From: Hymenobacter polaris
GTDB taxonomy: Bacteria; Bacteroidota; Bacteroidia; Cytophagales; Hymenobacteraceae
Assembly (NCBI RefSeq): GCF_012927305.1
Contig: NZ_JABBGH010000001.1
Coordinates: 1,488,001 to 1,552,000 of the forward strand
Reading direction: 5' to 3'
DNA: 64,000 bases
The notes beneath the pieces are model-generated. The model did not search any database. It was given only the letters and a program-made list of their open reading frames with translations, and was not told where the DNA came from. Position 1 is the stretch's first letter. Every line of letters begins with the position of its first letter. A program made the position numbers and the translations under genes. Positions 40,741 through 50,187 of this stretch are shown piece after piece.

Positions 40741-41991
40741 ATGAGTTCCTTATTGGCCCCCGAGGAAACTCACCTGGCGCGGCTCAACAACGTTGAGCGC
40801 CGCAAGCATTTGCAGAAGCTTAAGATAGTGAAGCACTTGTACGTGAAGGGGTCCAAGACCAACGCGGACATTTGCAGCCGCTTCCACATTAGCTCGCCCA
40901 CTTCCATCGCCATGCTCAGCGAGCTAGTGGCCGAGGGACTGGTGGAGAAGCAGGGCCGCGGCAAGTCCCTGGGGGGCCGCAAGCCGGAGCTTTACGGGCT
41001 GTGCGACGGGTCGCTGTTCGTGCTGAGCATCCACGTGGAGAAGTTCAAGACGCGGATGGCCATCTTTGATAATAACAACCATATTATCAACGAGGTGCAC
41101 ACCTTCGCCATTGAGCTTACGGCGGACCTGCAAGCGCTGGCGCCCATCGTGGCGCGCGCGCAAGAGCTGCTGGCCGCGTCGGGCATTGAGCTGAAAAAGC
41201 TGGTGGGCGTGGGCCTGAGTATGCCCGGCCTGGTTGATTCGAAGGAAGGCAACAACTACACCTACCTGCGCACAAACGGGGAACCGGAATCGCTGCAACA
41301 GCTGCTGGAAGAGCAGTTTGGCAAGCCGGTTTTCTTGCAGAACGACGCCAAGAGCGCAGCCCTGGCCGAGTACCGCTTTGGTCTGGCGCACGGGCGGCGC
41401 GACGCGCTGGTGCTGTCCATGGACTGGGGCATTGGCATGGGCATGATACTGGACGGCAAGCTGCGCAGCGGGGCCTCGGGCTTTGCCGGCGAGTTTGGGC
41501 ACATTCCGCTCGTAGAGGGCGGAGCACTATGCTCCTGCGGCAAGCGCGGCTGCCTCGAAACAGTAGCCTCGGGCAGCGCCGTGGTGCGCATTGCCAAGGC
41601 CGGCCTGCGGGCGGGGCAAAACACGCTGCTGAGTGAGCTGAGCGCTCAGGCGGTGGAACACTTGCAGCCCGAGCAAGTGTACGAGGCCGCCCACCAGGGC
41701 GACCAGTTTGCCATCAACACGCTGGCCGAAGCCGGCACCAACCTGGGCAAGGGCATCGCCATTCTGATTCAGCTATTCAACCCCGAACTCATCATTTTGG
41801 GGGGCGCCATGGCGCAGGCCAAGCAGTTCATCCTGCCCAGCATTCAGCAGGCCATCAACACCTACTGCATGGCCCAGCTGCGCGAAAAAACCAGCCTCGT
41901 GGTGTCGGAGCTGGGCAACAGCGCCGTCATTCTGGGCTCGGTGGCCACGGTGATGGAAAACATATTTGAAAGCTACCTGGAGCTGGCCTAG
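40741..41991 (+). CDS. ROK-family transcriptional regulator (NagC/XylR type)
   Basis: 416 residues. The N-terminal winged helix (about 20-80) reads KHLYVKGSKTNADICSRFHI and SSPTSIAMLSELVAEGLVEK. The ROK sugar-binding part follows, with LVGVGLSMPGLVDSKEG, LSMDWGIGMGMIL, FAGEFGHIPLVEG and the zinc-binding CSCGKRGCLE near residue 263. It would repress amino-sugar or glycan genes until a phosphorylated or free sugar binds. Next come the NagB fusion, a ROK kinase and three glycosidases on the same strand, which are its likely targets. Two AT-rich palindromes precede its own start, consistent with autoregulation. Confidence 0.92.
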   Translation: MSSLLAPEETHLARLNNVERRKHLQKLKIVKHLYVKGSKTNADICSRFHISSPTSIAMLSELVAEGLVEKQGRGKSLGGRKPELYGLCDGSLFVLSIHVEKFKTRMAIFDNNNHIINEVHTFAIELTADLQALAPIVARAQELLAASGIELKKLVGVGLSMPGLVDSKEGNNYTYLRTNGEPESLQQLLEEQFGKPVFLQNDAKSAALAEYRFGLAHGRRDALVLSMDWGIGMGMILDGKLRSGASGFAGEFGHIPLVEGGALCSCGKRGCLETVASGSAVVRIAKAGLRAGQNTLLSELSAQAVEHLQPEQVYEAAHQGDQFAINTLAEAGTNLGKGIAILIQLFNPELIILGGAMAQAKQFILPSIQQAINTYCMAQLREKTSLVVSELGNSAVILGSVATVMENIFESYLELA

Positions 41992-42051
41992 GCCCGCTTT
42001 ACCTTGATTTACAGACCCTAGACCTTTCGCCAACCCCTACGCGCCGCCGCC

Positions 42052-43995
42052 ATGCAAAACGTTACGCTCCCCGTCATGACCCGCCTAAACCTCTTGGAGG
42101 AAACGCGCTTTGAAAAGCTGCCCGTAACCGTGTACCGCAACCAGCGGGAGGCTTCGGTGCAGGTGGCCGCCCGCATTGCCGCCCTCATTCGGGGCAAGCA
42201 GCAGCTGGGCCAGCAGGCCGTGCTGGGCCTGGCCACCGGGGCCACGCCGGTGGGCGTGTACGCCGAGCTGGTGCGCCTGCACCGCGAGGAAAACCTGAGC
42301 TTTCAGAACGTGGTGACGTTCAACCTGGACGAGTACTACCCCATGCCGCCCACCGCGCCGCAGAGCTACGTCACGTTCATGAACGAAAACCTGTTCGACC
42401 ACATCGACATTGAGCGGGCCAATATTCACATTCCCGACGGCACGCTGGCCCCCGACGAGGTGGCGGCCTTCTGCCTCAACTACGAGCGCCAGATTGAGGA
42501 ATGCGGCGGGCTGGACTTGCAAATCCTGGGCATTGGGCGCACGGGCCACGTGGGCTTCAACGAGCCGGGCTCGGCCCCTAACTCGGGCACGCGCCTGGTG
42601 ACGCTCGACGACCTGACGCGCCGCGACGCCTCGCGCGACTTTGGCGGCAAGGAGAACGTGCCCACCAAGGCCATTACCATGGGCATCGGCACCATCTTCA
42701 AGGCCCACGAGATTATTCTGCTGGCCTGGAGCGGCAAGAAGGCCCCCATCATCAAAAAGGCCGTGGAGGGCGAGGTATCGAGCGAGGTGCCCGCCACCTA
42801 CTTGCAGCTGGCCGACAACGTGGAGTTTGTGCTGGACGAAGACGCCGCCGCCGAGCTGACGCGCTTCGACAAGCCCTGGCTGGTGAAGGACTGCGAGTGG
42901 GACGAGCAGCTCATCAAGAAGGCGGTTATCTGGCTTTCGAACACCCTAGGGAAGCCCATTCTGAAGCTGACCGACGAGGACTACAATGCCAACGGCATGG
43001 CCCAGCTGGTGACCGAGCGCGGCCCAGCCTACACCATCAACATCCACATCTTCAACCAGCTGCAGCACACCATTACGGGCTGGCCGGGGGGCAAGCCGGG
43101 CGCCGACGACTCGCAGCGCCCCGAGCGGGCCCTGCCTGAGAAGAAGCGCGTCATTATTTTCTCGCCCCACCCCGACGACGACGTAATTTCGATGGGCGGC
43201 ACCTTTATCCGCCTCATCGACCAGGGCCACGACGTGCACGTGGCGTACCAAACCTCGGGCAATACGGCCGTGTGGGACGACGACGTGCTGCGCTACGTGG
43301 AGTTCGCCATCGACTTCGACCGCAGCCTGGGCAAGGATACCAGCGAGTTGCAGCGCGTGTACGAGAACATGCGGGAGTTTATTAAGCACAAGCTGCCCAA
43401 CCAGCCCGACAGCCAGGAAATTCGCAACGTCAAGAGCTTTATTCGCAAGAGTGAGGCCATTGCGGGGGCGCGCTACGCCGGCCTGCCCGACAGCCACATT
43501 CACTTCGAGGCCCTACCGTTCTACGAGTCGGGCAAGACGGCCAAAAACACCGTAACGGATGCAGACATCGAGCTGACCATAAAGCTCTTGCAGCAGGTGA
43601 AGCCGCAGCAGGTGTTCGTGGCCGGCGACTTTGCCGACCCCAACGGCACGCACATCGTGTGCTTCAACATCGTGATTGAGTCGCTGCGCCGCCTGCGCCA
43701 AACCGAGGCTTGGGTGCAGGACTGCTGGGTGTGGATGTACCGCGGGGCCTGGCACGAGTTTAAGCCCTACGAGATTGAGATGGCCGTGCCGCTGTCGCCG
43801 CAGGAGGTGCTGCGCAAGCGCAACGCCATCTTCAAGCACCAAAGCCAGAAGGATACGCCAGTGTTTCCGGGCGACGACGCCCGCGAGTTCTGGGTGCGCG
43901 CCGAGCACCGCAACCGCGAAACCGCCCAGCAGTACGACCGCCTGGGCATGGCCAACTACGAGGCCATGGAGGCGTTCGTGCGCTATCAGTACTAG
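42052..43995 (+). CDS. nagB: Glucosamine-6-phosphate deaminase fused to a PIG-L/LmbE-type deacetylase
   Basis: 647 residues in two enzymes. The NagB half (about 20-290) has LGLATGATPVGVYAELV, FNLDEYYPM with the general-base Asp, GIGRTGHVGFNEPGS and TMGIGTIFKAHEIILLAW. The PIG-L half (about 355-620) has IIFSPHPDDDVISMGGTF, the HPDD zinc motif, and VFVAGDFADPNGTHIVC. NagB converts GlcN-6-P to fructose-6-P and ammonia; PIG-L enzymes remove N-acetyl groups from GlcNAc derivatives. The fusion could carry out both steps from GlcNAc-6-P. Compared with E. coli NagB, the catalytic Asp141 position is Thr (GRTGH). This long form is known in Bacteroidota. It lies between the ROK regulator and the ROK kinase. 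Confidence 0.92.
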   Translation: MQNVTLPVMTRLNLLEETRFEKLPVTVYRNQREASVQVAARIAALIRGKQQLGQQAVLGLATGATPVGVYAELVRLHREENLSFQNVVTFNLDEYYPMPPTAPQSYVTFMNENLFDHIDIERANIHIPDGTLAPDEVAAFCLNYERQIEECGGLDLQILGIGRTGHVGFNEPGSAPNSGTRLVTLDDLTRRDASRDFGGKENVPTKAITMGIGTIFKAHEIILLAWSGKKAPIIKKAVEGEVSSEVPATYLQLADNVEFVLDEDAAAELTRFDKPWLVKDCEWDEQLIKKAVIWLSNTLGKPILKLTDEDYNANGMAQLVTERGPAYTINIHIFNQLQHTITGWPGGKPGADDSQRPERALPEKKRVIIFSPHPDDDVISMGGTFIRLIDQGHDVHVAYQTSGNTAVWDDDVLRYVEFAIDFDRSLGKDTSELQRVYENMREFIKHKLPNQPDSQEIRNVKSFIRKSEAIAGARYAGLPDSHIHFEALPFYESGKTAKNTVTDADIELTIKLLQQVKPQQVFVAGDFADPNGTHIVCFNIVIESLRRLRQTEAWVQDCWVWMYRGAWHEFKPYEIEMAVPLSPQEVLRKRNAIFKHQSQKDTPVFPGDDAREFWVRAEHRNRETAQQYDRLGMANYEAMEAFVRYQY

Positions 43996-44017
43996 CCGGG
44001 CCCTAGGGCCGCCTCAC

Positions 44018-44914
44018 ATGCACCACTCCATGAGCAGCAGCAAATACCTGGGCGTTGACATTGGCGGCACGAAGGTGCACGCCGGCATCGTGCAGGCGGG
44101 CGAGCTGGTGCAAGAAGTCAGGTTTGAAACCTCGGCCAACGCGCCCAAAGCGCAAATTTTGAGCGAGCTGGCGCAGCAGCTGGCCCCGCTGGTAACGGCC
44201 GACGTGGCGGGCATCGGCATTGGCGTGCCGGGGCTAGTAGACGAGGCAAACGGCATCGTGCACAATGTGCAGAACATTCCGGCCTGGCGCGAGGTGCACT
44301 TGCGGCAGCACCTGGCTAACTGCTTCGGCAAGCCGGTGTACCTCAGCAACGACGCCAACGCCTTTGCCGTGGGCGAAAAAATGTACGGCCAGGGCCAGCC
44401 CTACGCCAATTTGGTGGGCTTGGCGCTGGGCACGGGCCTAGGGGCGGGCCTCATCATCAACCACCAGCTGCACGCGGGCACGCTGGCCAGCGCGGGCGAG
44501 TTTGGCATGATTCCATACCTCGACAAAACGCTGGAGGACTATTGCAGCGGCAAGTTCTTCGTGCAGCGCACCGGGCAGCCGGGCGCCGTGTGGCACGCGC
44601 GGGCCGCGCAAGGCGATGCGGAGGCCCTGGCCGTGTACACCGAGTTTGGCCGGCACCTGGGGCAGGCGCTGCACATCATTTTGTACGCCCTGGCACCGGA
44701 GGCCATTTTGCTGGGCGGCTCGGTCAGCCAGGGCTTCGCGTATTTTCGCGGGGGCCTCTACGAGAGCCTGGGGGCCTTCCCATTTCCGCTCGTGGCCGAG
44801 CGCCTGGTGGTGGCGCCCTCGGCCCTGCGCCACGCGGCCGTGCTGGGTGCCGCCGCCCTTTGCCACCTGAAGCAGCGGCCTCTGACCAGCCCGCCCCAGG
44901 CGCCCGCGCCGTGA
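44018..44914 (+). CDS. ROK-family sugar kinase
   Basis: 298 residues from the ATG at 44018; the ATG at 44030 (MSSSKYLGVDIGGTK) is equally plausible. The ATP site is LGVDIGGTKVHAGI. Other landmarks are GIGIGVPGLVDEANG, VYLSNDANAFAVGE with the catalytic Asp, GLALGTGLGAGLII and ASAGEFGMIPY. There is no helix-turn-helix, so this is a kinase rather than a repressor. The usual zinc-binding Cys motif is weak here (DYCSGKFF only). It would phosphorylate a hexose or amino sugar such as glucose, GlcNAc or mannose, feeding the NagB fusion encoded 22 bp upstream. The product is inferred from context. Confidence 0.9.
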   Translation: MHHSMSSSKYLGVDIGGTKVHAGIVQAGELVQEVRFETSANAPKAQILSELAQQLAPLVTADVAGIGIGVPGLVDEANGIVHNVQNIPAWREVHLRQHLANCFGKPVYLSNDANAFAVGEKMYGQGQPYANLVGLALGTGLGAGLIINHQLHAGTLASAGEFGMIPYLDKTLEDYCSGKFFVQRTGQPGAVWHARAAQGDAEALAVYTEFGRHLGQALHIILYALAPEAILLGGSVSQGFAYFRGGLYESLGAFPFPLVAERLVVAPSALRHAAVLGAAALCHLKQRPLTSPPQAPAP

Positions 44915-44976
44915 AGCAGGCGCGGCCCGCCGCCCCTATTGTCGTTCCTCTCATCCACCCCCGGTTTCTTTTCCGA

Positions 44977-47649
44977 ATGCTCAAATTTCGCTACCTGCTT
45001 TTATTGTTGGCCCTGGCCGGCGCCTACCCGCTGGCCGCTCAGCAGCGCTATGAGCTAAACACCGGCTGGCAGTGCCAGCCCATTGCCAAAGTCACAGCTA
45101 CGGGTGCGCAGCTGTCGCAGCCGGGCTATGCCCTGGGGGGCTGGCAACCGGCCGTGGTGCCAGGCACGGTGCTCACGACTCAGCTGGTGAATAAGCAGGT
45201 GCCCGACCCGTTCTTCGGGATGAACAACGAGCGCATCCCGGATATCTACAAAACCGGGCGCGACTACTACACCTACTGGTTTGTTAAGGATTTTCAGGAG
45301 GCGCCGGCCGCGGACGATGGCCAGGTGTGGCTGCATTTGCGGGGCGTGAACTACAGTTGCGAGGTGTATTTGAACGGGCAGAAGCTCAACCGGCAGACGC
45401 ACCACGGCATGTTCTTGCGGCAGGCCTACAACATCACGCCCTACCTGGCCAAGGGCAGCCGCAACCGCCTGGCCGTGGTGGTGTACCCGCCCGACCCGGT
45501 AGGCAACCCCAACGGCGGCCAGGGCGGCGACGGCACCATTGCCCGCAACGTGAGCACGCAGTACACCGCCGGCTGGGATTGGATTCGGCCCATCCGGGAC
45601 CGCAACACGGGCATCTGGGACAAGGTGACGATTGAGAAGACGCGGGCCATCAACATCAAGAATCCGCACGTGATAACCCGCGTGCCCGGCGTGCGCCAGC
45701 CCAAGGGCCCGCAGGCGCCGGCCCTCGTGCAAGTGACGACCGAGCTGGAAAACCCAACCGCCAAGCCGGTGGCCGGCGTGGTGCAGTACACCCTAGGGGG
45801 CCAGCTGGTGAAGCAGGCCGTGACGGTGCCCGCCCGCAGCACCAAGCAAGTGAGCCTGCCTACTCTCACGCTCCAAAACCCCAAGCTGTGGTGGCCCAAC
45901 GGCTACGGCCCGCAAAACCTCTACCCCGCCAAGGTGCAATTCCTGACGGGCGGCAAAACTGTGTCGGATGAGGAAGCGATGCAGGTGGGCGTGCGCGAAA
46001 TCCAGCACCAGTGGAACAGCAAAACCGAGAGCATGCAGGTGCTGGTGAACGGCCAAAAGCTGTTCATCAAGGGCGGCAACTGGATTATCTCGGATGCCAT
46101 GCTGCGCTTCACCAAGGAGCGCTACGATACCGAAATCCGGTTTCACCGCGACATGAACCTGAACCTGATTCGGGTGTGGGGCGGCGCGCTCGTGGAGCGG
46201 CCCGAGTTTTACGAGGCCTGCGACAAGTACGGCATGCTCGTGATGCAGGACTTTTGGATGAGCGGCGACTGCAACGGCCGCTGGGTGGACCCCATGAAGC
46301 TGGAGGACCAGTACACCCGCCGCAAATACCCCAACGACCACCGGCTGTTTGTGAACTCGGTGGCCGACCAAATCAAGCTGGTACGCAACTACCCCTCGCT
46401 GGCCATCTGGTGCGGCGGCAACGAGATTACGCCGCCCAAGGACATCCTGGCGGCCATGCAGGACACGCTGCTGCCCCGCCTCGACGGCACGCGCTGGTTT
46501 ATTCCGTTCTCCAACGCCGACAGCATGTCGTACAACAACCTAGGCGGCAACGGCGACGGGCCCTATGGTATTCAGCCGATTAGCACGTTCTGGGGGCACC
46601 GCACCTTCCCCTTCAACTCGGAAGTGGGCTCGGTGGGCGTGGGCGATGCGGAGTCGCTGGAGCGCTTCCTGCTGCCCGCCAACCTGGTGCCGCCGCGCTA
46701 CCTAGGCCCGCGCACCGCCAATAGTAAAGGTGATGTCCCCACCGAGCAGGTAGACTCGGTGTGGACCTACCACACCTACATCGGCTACGAGCAGTATTTG
46801 CAGCCCTACGGCGCGCCCAAGGACATCCGCGACTTCGGCCTGAAGGCGCAGCTCGTGAACTACGACCAGTACCGCGCGCTCATGGAAGGCTTTAGCTCGC
46901 ACATGTGGGACTGGTACACGGGCAGCATCATCTGGAAAACGCAGAACCCCTGGACCGCCCTGCGCGGCCAGATGTACGACTACTACCTCGACCCCAACGC
47001 CTGCCTCTACGGCCTGCGCACCGGCAGCGAGCCCCTGCACGTGATGTACAACCCCGTGGACAGCATGGTAACGCTCGTCAACAACCACTTCGAAACGAAG
47101 CGCGACATGATGCTGGTGGTGGATGCCTACGACATGGCCGGCAAGAAAACGCCCGTGACGCAGGTAATCGTGGAGATTAACCCCTCGTCGTCGAAACGCT
47201 ACCTGCCCATCAACGGGCTGGTGCGGCGGCTGGGCAAGGAGCAGGGCCTGTTCTTGTCGCTGCAATTGCAAGACTTCGACAAGAAGGTCATTAGCAATAA
47301 CTTCTACTGGCTGCCCGATGCTAAGGGCGAGTACTCGGGCCTGAAAGGCATGGCCAAAGCGAGCCCTAGGGTAACTACCCGGCAGGTAGCCGCTGGCAAG
47401 CTGGAAGTCACGCTCAGCAACCCCGCGGGCGCCCCGGTGGCCTTCTTCAACCGCGTGGCCCTGGTGAACCCCAGCACCCAAAAGCGCATCCTGCCAGTGT
47501 TCTACAGCGACAACTACGTGTCGGTGCTGCCCGGCGGCAGCCAAACCGTGACGCTCGACTATACGCCCACGGCCGGCGTGCCCGCCCCCGTGGTATCGGT
47601 AGAAGGCTGGAACGTGACGAAGCAGCTGGTGCCTGTATCAGGCAAGTAA
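44977..47649 (+). CDS. GH2-family glycosidase (beta-mannosidase/exo-beta-glucosaminidase type), exported
   Basis: 890 residues from the ATG at 44977; signal peptide RYLLLLLALAGAYPLAAQ. The N-terminal jelly roll (about 20-190) has WLHLRGVNYSCEVYLNGQ, the Ig-like domain has KLWWPNGYGPQNLY, and the barrel has KGGNWIISDAMLRF, LIRVWGGALVERPEFYEACD and MQDFWMSGDCNGRW. The acid/base Glu is in WCGGNEITPP and the nucleophile is likely Glu in FNSEVGSVG. Two further beta domains follow. This layout matches the exo-beta-D-glucosaminidase and endo-beta-mannosidase branch of GH2, so it should cut beta-linked mannose or glucosamine from N-glycan or chitosan fragments. Adjacent NagB and GH20/GH92 genes support that. 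Confidence 0.9.
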   Translation: MLKFRYLLLLLALAGAYPLAAQQRYELNTGWQCQPIAKVTATGAQLSQPGYALGGWQPAVVPGTVLTTQLVNKQVPDPFFGMNNERIPDIYKTGRDYYTYWFVKDFQEAPAADDGQVWLHLRGVNYSCEVYLNGQKLNRQTHHGMFLRQAYNITPYLAKGSRNRLAVVVYPPDPVGNPNGGQGGDGTIARNVSTQYTAGWDWIRPIRDRNTGIWDKVTIEKTRAINIKNPHVITRVPGVRQPKGPQAPALVQVTTELENPTAKPVAGVVQYTLGGQLVKQAVTVPARSTKQVSLPTLTLQNPKLWWPNGYGPQNLYPAKVQFLTGGKTVSDEEAMQVGVREIQHQWNSKTESMQVLVNGQKLFIKGGNWIISDAMLRFTKERYDTEIRFHRDMNLNLIRVWGGALVERPEFYEACDKYGMLVMQDFWMSGDCNGRWVDPMKLEDQYTRRKYPNDHRLFVNSVADQIKLVRNYPSLAIWCGGNEITPPKDILAAMQDTLLPRLDGTRWFIPFSNADSMSYNNLGGNGDGPYGIQPISTFWGHRTFPFNSEVGSVGVGDAESLERFLLPANLVPPRYLGPRTANSKGDVPTEQVDSVWTYHTYIGYEQYLQPYGAPKDIRDFGLKAQLVNYDQYRALMEGFSSHMWDWYTGSIIWKTQNPWTALRGQMYDYYLDPNACLYGLRTGSEPLHVMYNPVDSMVTLVNNHFETKRDMMLVVDAYDMAGKKTPVTQVIVEINPSSSKRYLPINGLVRRLGKEQGLFLSLQLQDFDKKVISNNFYWLPDAKGEYSGLKGMAKASPRVTTRQVAAGKLEVTLSNPAGAPVAFFNRVALVNPSTQKRILPVFYSDNYVSVLPGGSQTVTLDYTPTAGVPAPVVSVEGWNVTKQLVPVSGK

Positions 47650-47677
47650 TAGTGTTTACAAGTAACTCTGAAAGAAC

Positions 47678-47772
47678 GTCATGCTCATCTAGCGTCCGCT
47701 TGCCGAAGCATCTCTACCGAACAATGTTGCCAGGAGAGATGCTTCGGCAAGCGGACGCTAGATGAGCATGAC
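47678..47772. repeat. Inverted repeat, GTCATGCT family, copy 5 with mirrored replacement
   Basis: This copy matches copy 4 except that GAG after GTCATGCT is replaced by CATCTAGCGTCCG, and the right arm carries the exact reverse complement CGGACGCTAGATG in place of CTC. The core CTTGCCGAAGCATCTCT is unchanged. It lies between the GH2 and GH20 genes. Confidence 0.92.
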
Positions 47773-47805
47773 AAACGTTTTTCAGTTCAGAATTCTTAGC
47801 CCTCT

Positions 47806-50100
47806 ATGTTCGCCAAACCGCTCCTTTGCTTACTTGGATTGCTCCTCCTAGGGCGGGTGGCGGACGCGCAGTCGGCCAGCACGGCCTACCCGCTGATTCC
47901 GTACCCGACTTCGCTGGTGCCGGGTAGCGGCAGCTTCACCGTCACGGGGGCTACCCGCCTGGCGCTGCCGGCCGGGGGCCGGTTTGCGCAGGAGGCCCAG
48001 CAGCTGCAGCACCTGCTGGCCAACGGCCTGGGCAAGCCGCTGCCGGCCGCCAAGCTGGCCACGGCGGGCAGCATCGCGCTGGTGTACGACCCGGCCATCA
48101 CGGCGCCCGAGGGCTACCGCCTCTCCATCACGCCCCAGCGCGTGACGCTGGCGGCCAAGGAGCCGGCCGGCATGTTCCGGGCGGTGCAAACGGTGCGGCA
48201 GCTGCTGCCGCCCACCATCGAGAAGCCGGGCCGCGCCGCTACGCTGCGCCTGCCGGCCGTGCAGATTCAGGACCAGCCGGCCTACAGCTGGCGCGGCATG
48301 CACCTCGACGTGTCGCGCCACTTTTTTTCGGTCGACTATCTCAAGCGGTATATCGACTACCTAGCGCTTTACAAGTTCAACAAGCTGCACCTGCACCTGA
48401 CTGACGACCAAGGCTGGCGCATCGAAATCAAGAAATACCCCGAGCTGACCACCCTAGGGGCCTGGCGCACGCTCAACAACCAGGATTCGACCTGCATCAA
48501 GAAGTCAAAGGACAACCCCGATTTTACCCTCGACCCTAAGCACCTGCGCCAGCGCAACGGCCGCACCGAGTACGGCGGCTTCTACACCCAGCAGCAGCTC
48601 AAGGATATTATCGCCTTCGCGGCGGCGCGGCACATCGAAATCATCCCCGAAATCGACATGCCCGGCCACATGATGGCCGCCCTGCGCGCCTACCCTGACC
48701 TGAGCTGCACGGGCACCGCCACCTGGGGCAAGGAGTTTTCGGTGCCGCTGTGCCCCTGCAACGAGGGCACTTACGAGTTTGCCCAAAACGTGCTGAGCGA
48801 GGTGGCCGCCCTCTTCCCGAGCCGCTACGTGCACATCGGGGCCGACGAAGTGGAGAAAACCACCTGGGCCCAGGCCGGCGCCTGCACCGCGCTGATGCAA
48901 AAGGAAGGCATCAAGGACGTGAATGGGCTACAGAGCTACTTCGTGCGCCGCATCGAGCGGTTTTTGCAGAGCAAGGGCAAGAAAATGATTGGCTGGGACG
49001 AGGTGCTCGACGGCGGCGTAGATGCCTCGGCCACCGTGATGTACTGGCGCACCTGGGTGCCCGACGCGCCCCTGCGCGCCGCCCGCAACGGTAACCAGGT
49101 GGTGATGACCCCCAACAACCCGCTGTACTTCGACTACCTGCCCGATAAAAACTCGCTCGCCCAGGTCTACCAGCTCCAGCCTACCCCGCCGGCGCTGCTG
49201 GGCACCGATACCGCGAAGGCCATCCTAGGGGCCCAGGCCAACCTATGGACCGAGATGGTGCCCACCGAAAACCGCGCCGACTATATGGTGCTGCCCCGCA
49301 TGACGGCGCTGGCCGAAGTAGTCTGGACCAATAAGCCCGACTTCGCGGCCTACCAGCAGCGCCTCAAAGCGCACTACCCCCGCCTAGGGCAGCTGGGCGC
49401 CCACTACCGCGTGCCCGACCTAGGCGGCTTCGTGGAGGAAAGCGTCTTCACCACCAGCACCCAGCTGGCCGCGCAGAAGCCGCTCGATAACCTAACGCTG
49501 CGCTACACCACCGACGGTAGCGCGCCCACGGCCACCTCGCCGGTGCTGGCCAAACCGCTGCCCATCAGCCAGTCCACCACCATCAAGCTGGCCGCCTACA
49601 CGCCCGAGGGCCTGAAGGGCGACACCTACACCATCAATTACAAGCAGCAGAGCTACGCCGAGCCGGTACGCAACCAGGCCACCACCGCCGGCCTGACGGC
49701 CACCTACTTCACCGGCTACTTCCCCAAGTCGGCCGCCATGCAGCAGGCTACGGCCACCGGCAGCGCCGTGGTAAACGCCGTGGCCGTGCCCAAGCAGGCC
49801 GAGACCGACAAGTTCGGAGTGCAGTTCCGCGGCTACCTCGACGTGCCGACCACCGGCATCTACACCTTCTACCTCACCTGCGACGACGGCGGCATCCTGC
49901 GCCTCGCCGACCGGCTGGTGGTGGACAACGGCGGCCTGCACTCGGCTATCGAGAAAAGCGGCCAAGTGGCCCTGGCCCAAGGTTTGCAGCCCTTCGCGCT
50001 CGACTTCGTGGAGGGCGGCGGCGGCTACTCACTGCAACTGAAATACAGCCTCAACGGCAGTTCGCCGCAACCCGTGCCGGCCAGCTGGCTCCGGCACTAA
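47806..50100 (+). CDS. GH20 beta-N-acetylhexosaminidase with C-terminal sandwich and PA14 domains, exported
   Basis: 764 residues. The signal peptide (PLLCLLGLLLLGRVADAQ) is followed by the GH20b domain (about 25-150). The catalytic barrel has WRGMHLDVSRHFFSVDYLKR, LHLHLTDDQGWRIEIKKYP, IIPEIDMPGHMMAAL and the Asp-Glu pair in HIGADEVEKTTW. After the barrel come a chitobiase-type C-terminal sandwich (LRYTTDGSAPTATSPVLAK) and a PA14 domain (GLTATYFTGYFPKSAAM to LTCDDGGILRLADRLVVDNG), which may bind sugar. The enzyme removes terminal GlcNAc or GalNAc. Its product would feed the kinase and NagB fusion encoded upstream. Confidence 0.95.
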   Translation: MFAKPLLCLLGLLLLGRVADAQSASTAYPLIPYPTSLVPGSGSFTVTGATRLALPAGGRFAQEAQQLQHLLANGLGKPLPAAKLATAGSIALVYDPAITAPEGYRLSITPQRVTLAAKEPAGMFRAVQTVRQLLPPTIEKPGRAATLRLPAVQIQDQPAYSWRGMHLDVSRHFFSVDYLKRYIDYLALYKFNKLHLHLTDDQGWRIEIKKYPELTTLGAWRTLNNQDSTCIKKSKDNPDFTLDPKHLRQRNGRTEYGGFYTQQQLKDIIAFAAARHIEIIPEIDMPGHMMAALRAYPDLSCTGTATWGKEFSVPLCPCNEGTYEFAQNVLSEVAALFPSRYVHIGADEVEKTTWAQAGACTALMQKEGIKDVNGLQSYFVRRIERFLQSKGKKMIGWDEVLDGGVDASATVMYWRTWVPDAPLRAARNGNQVVMTPNNPLYFDYLPDKNSLAQVYQLQPTPPALLGTDTAKAILGAQANLWTEMVPTENRADYMVLPRMTALAEVVWTNKPDFAAYQQRLKAHYPRLGQLGAHYRVPDLGGFVEESVFTTSTQLAAQKPLDNLTLRYTTDGSAPTATSPVLAKPLPISQSTTIKLAAYTPEGLKGDTYTINYKQQSYAEPVRNQATTAGLTATYFTGYFPKSAAMQQATATGSAVVNAVAVPKQAETDKFGVQFRGYLDVPTTGIYTFYLTCDDGGILRLADRLVVDNGGLHSAIEKSGQVALAQGLQPFALDFVEGGGGYSLQLKYSLNGSSPQPVPASWLRH

Positions 50101-50187
50101 TTTCCTCCTTTACTGCTTATCCGACCCTAGGCCCCACCGGCCCGCTTACCTCTCCCACCCTTCGCTTCAGTTGATTTCGTGCGTTTT

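Noticed and set aside
44542..44976. Upstream extension of the GH2 frame
   Set aside because: It overlaps the kinase gene in another phase; the ATG at 44977 starts a clean signal peptide.
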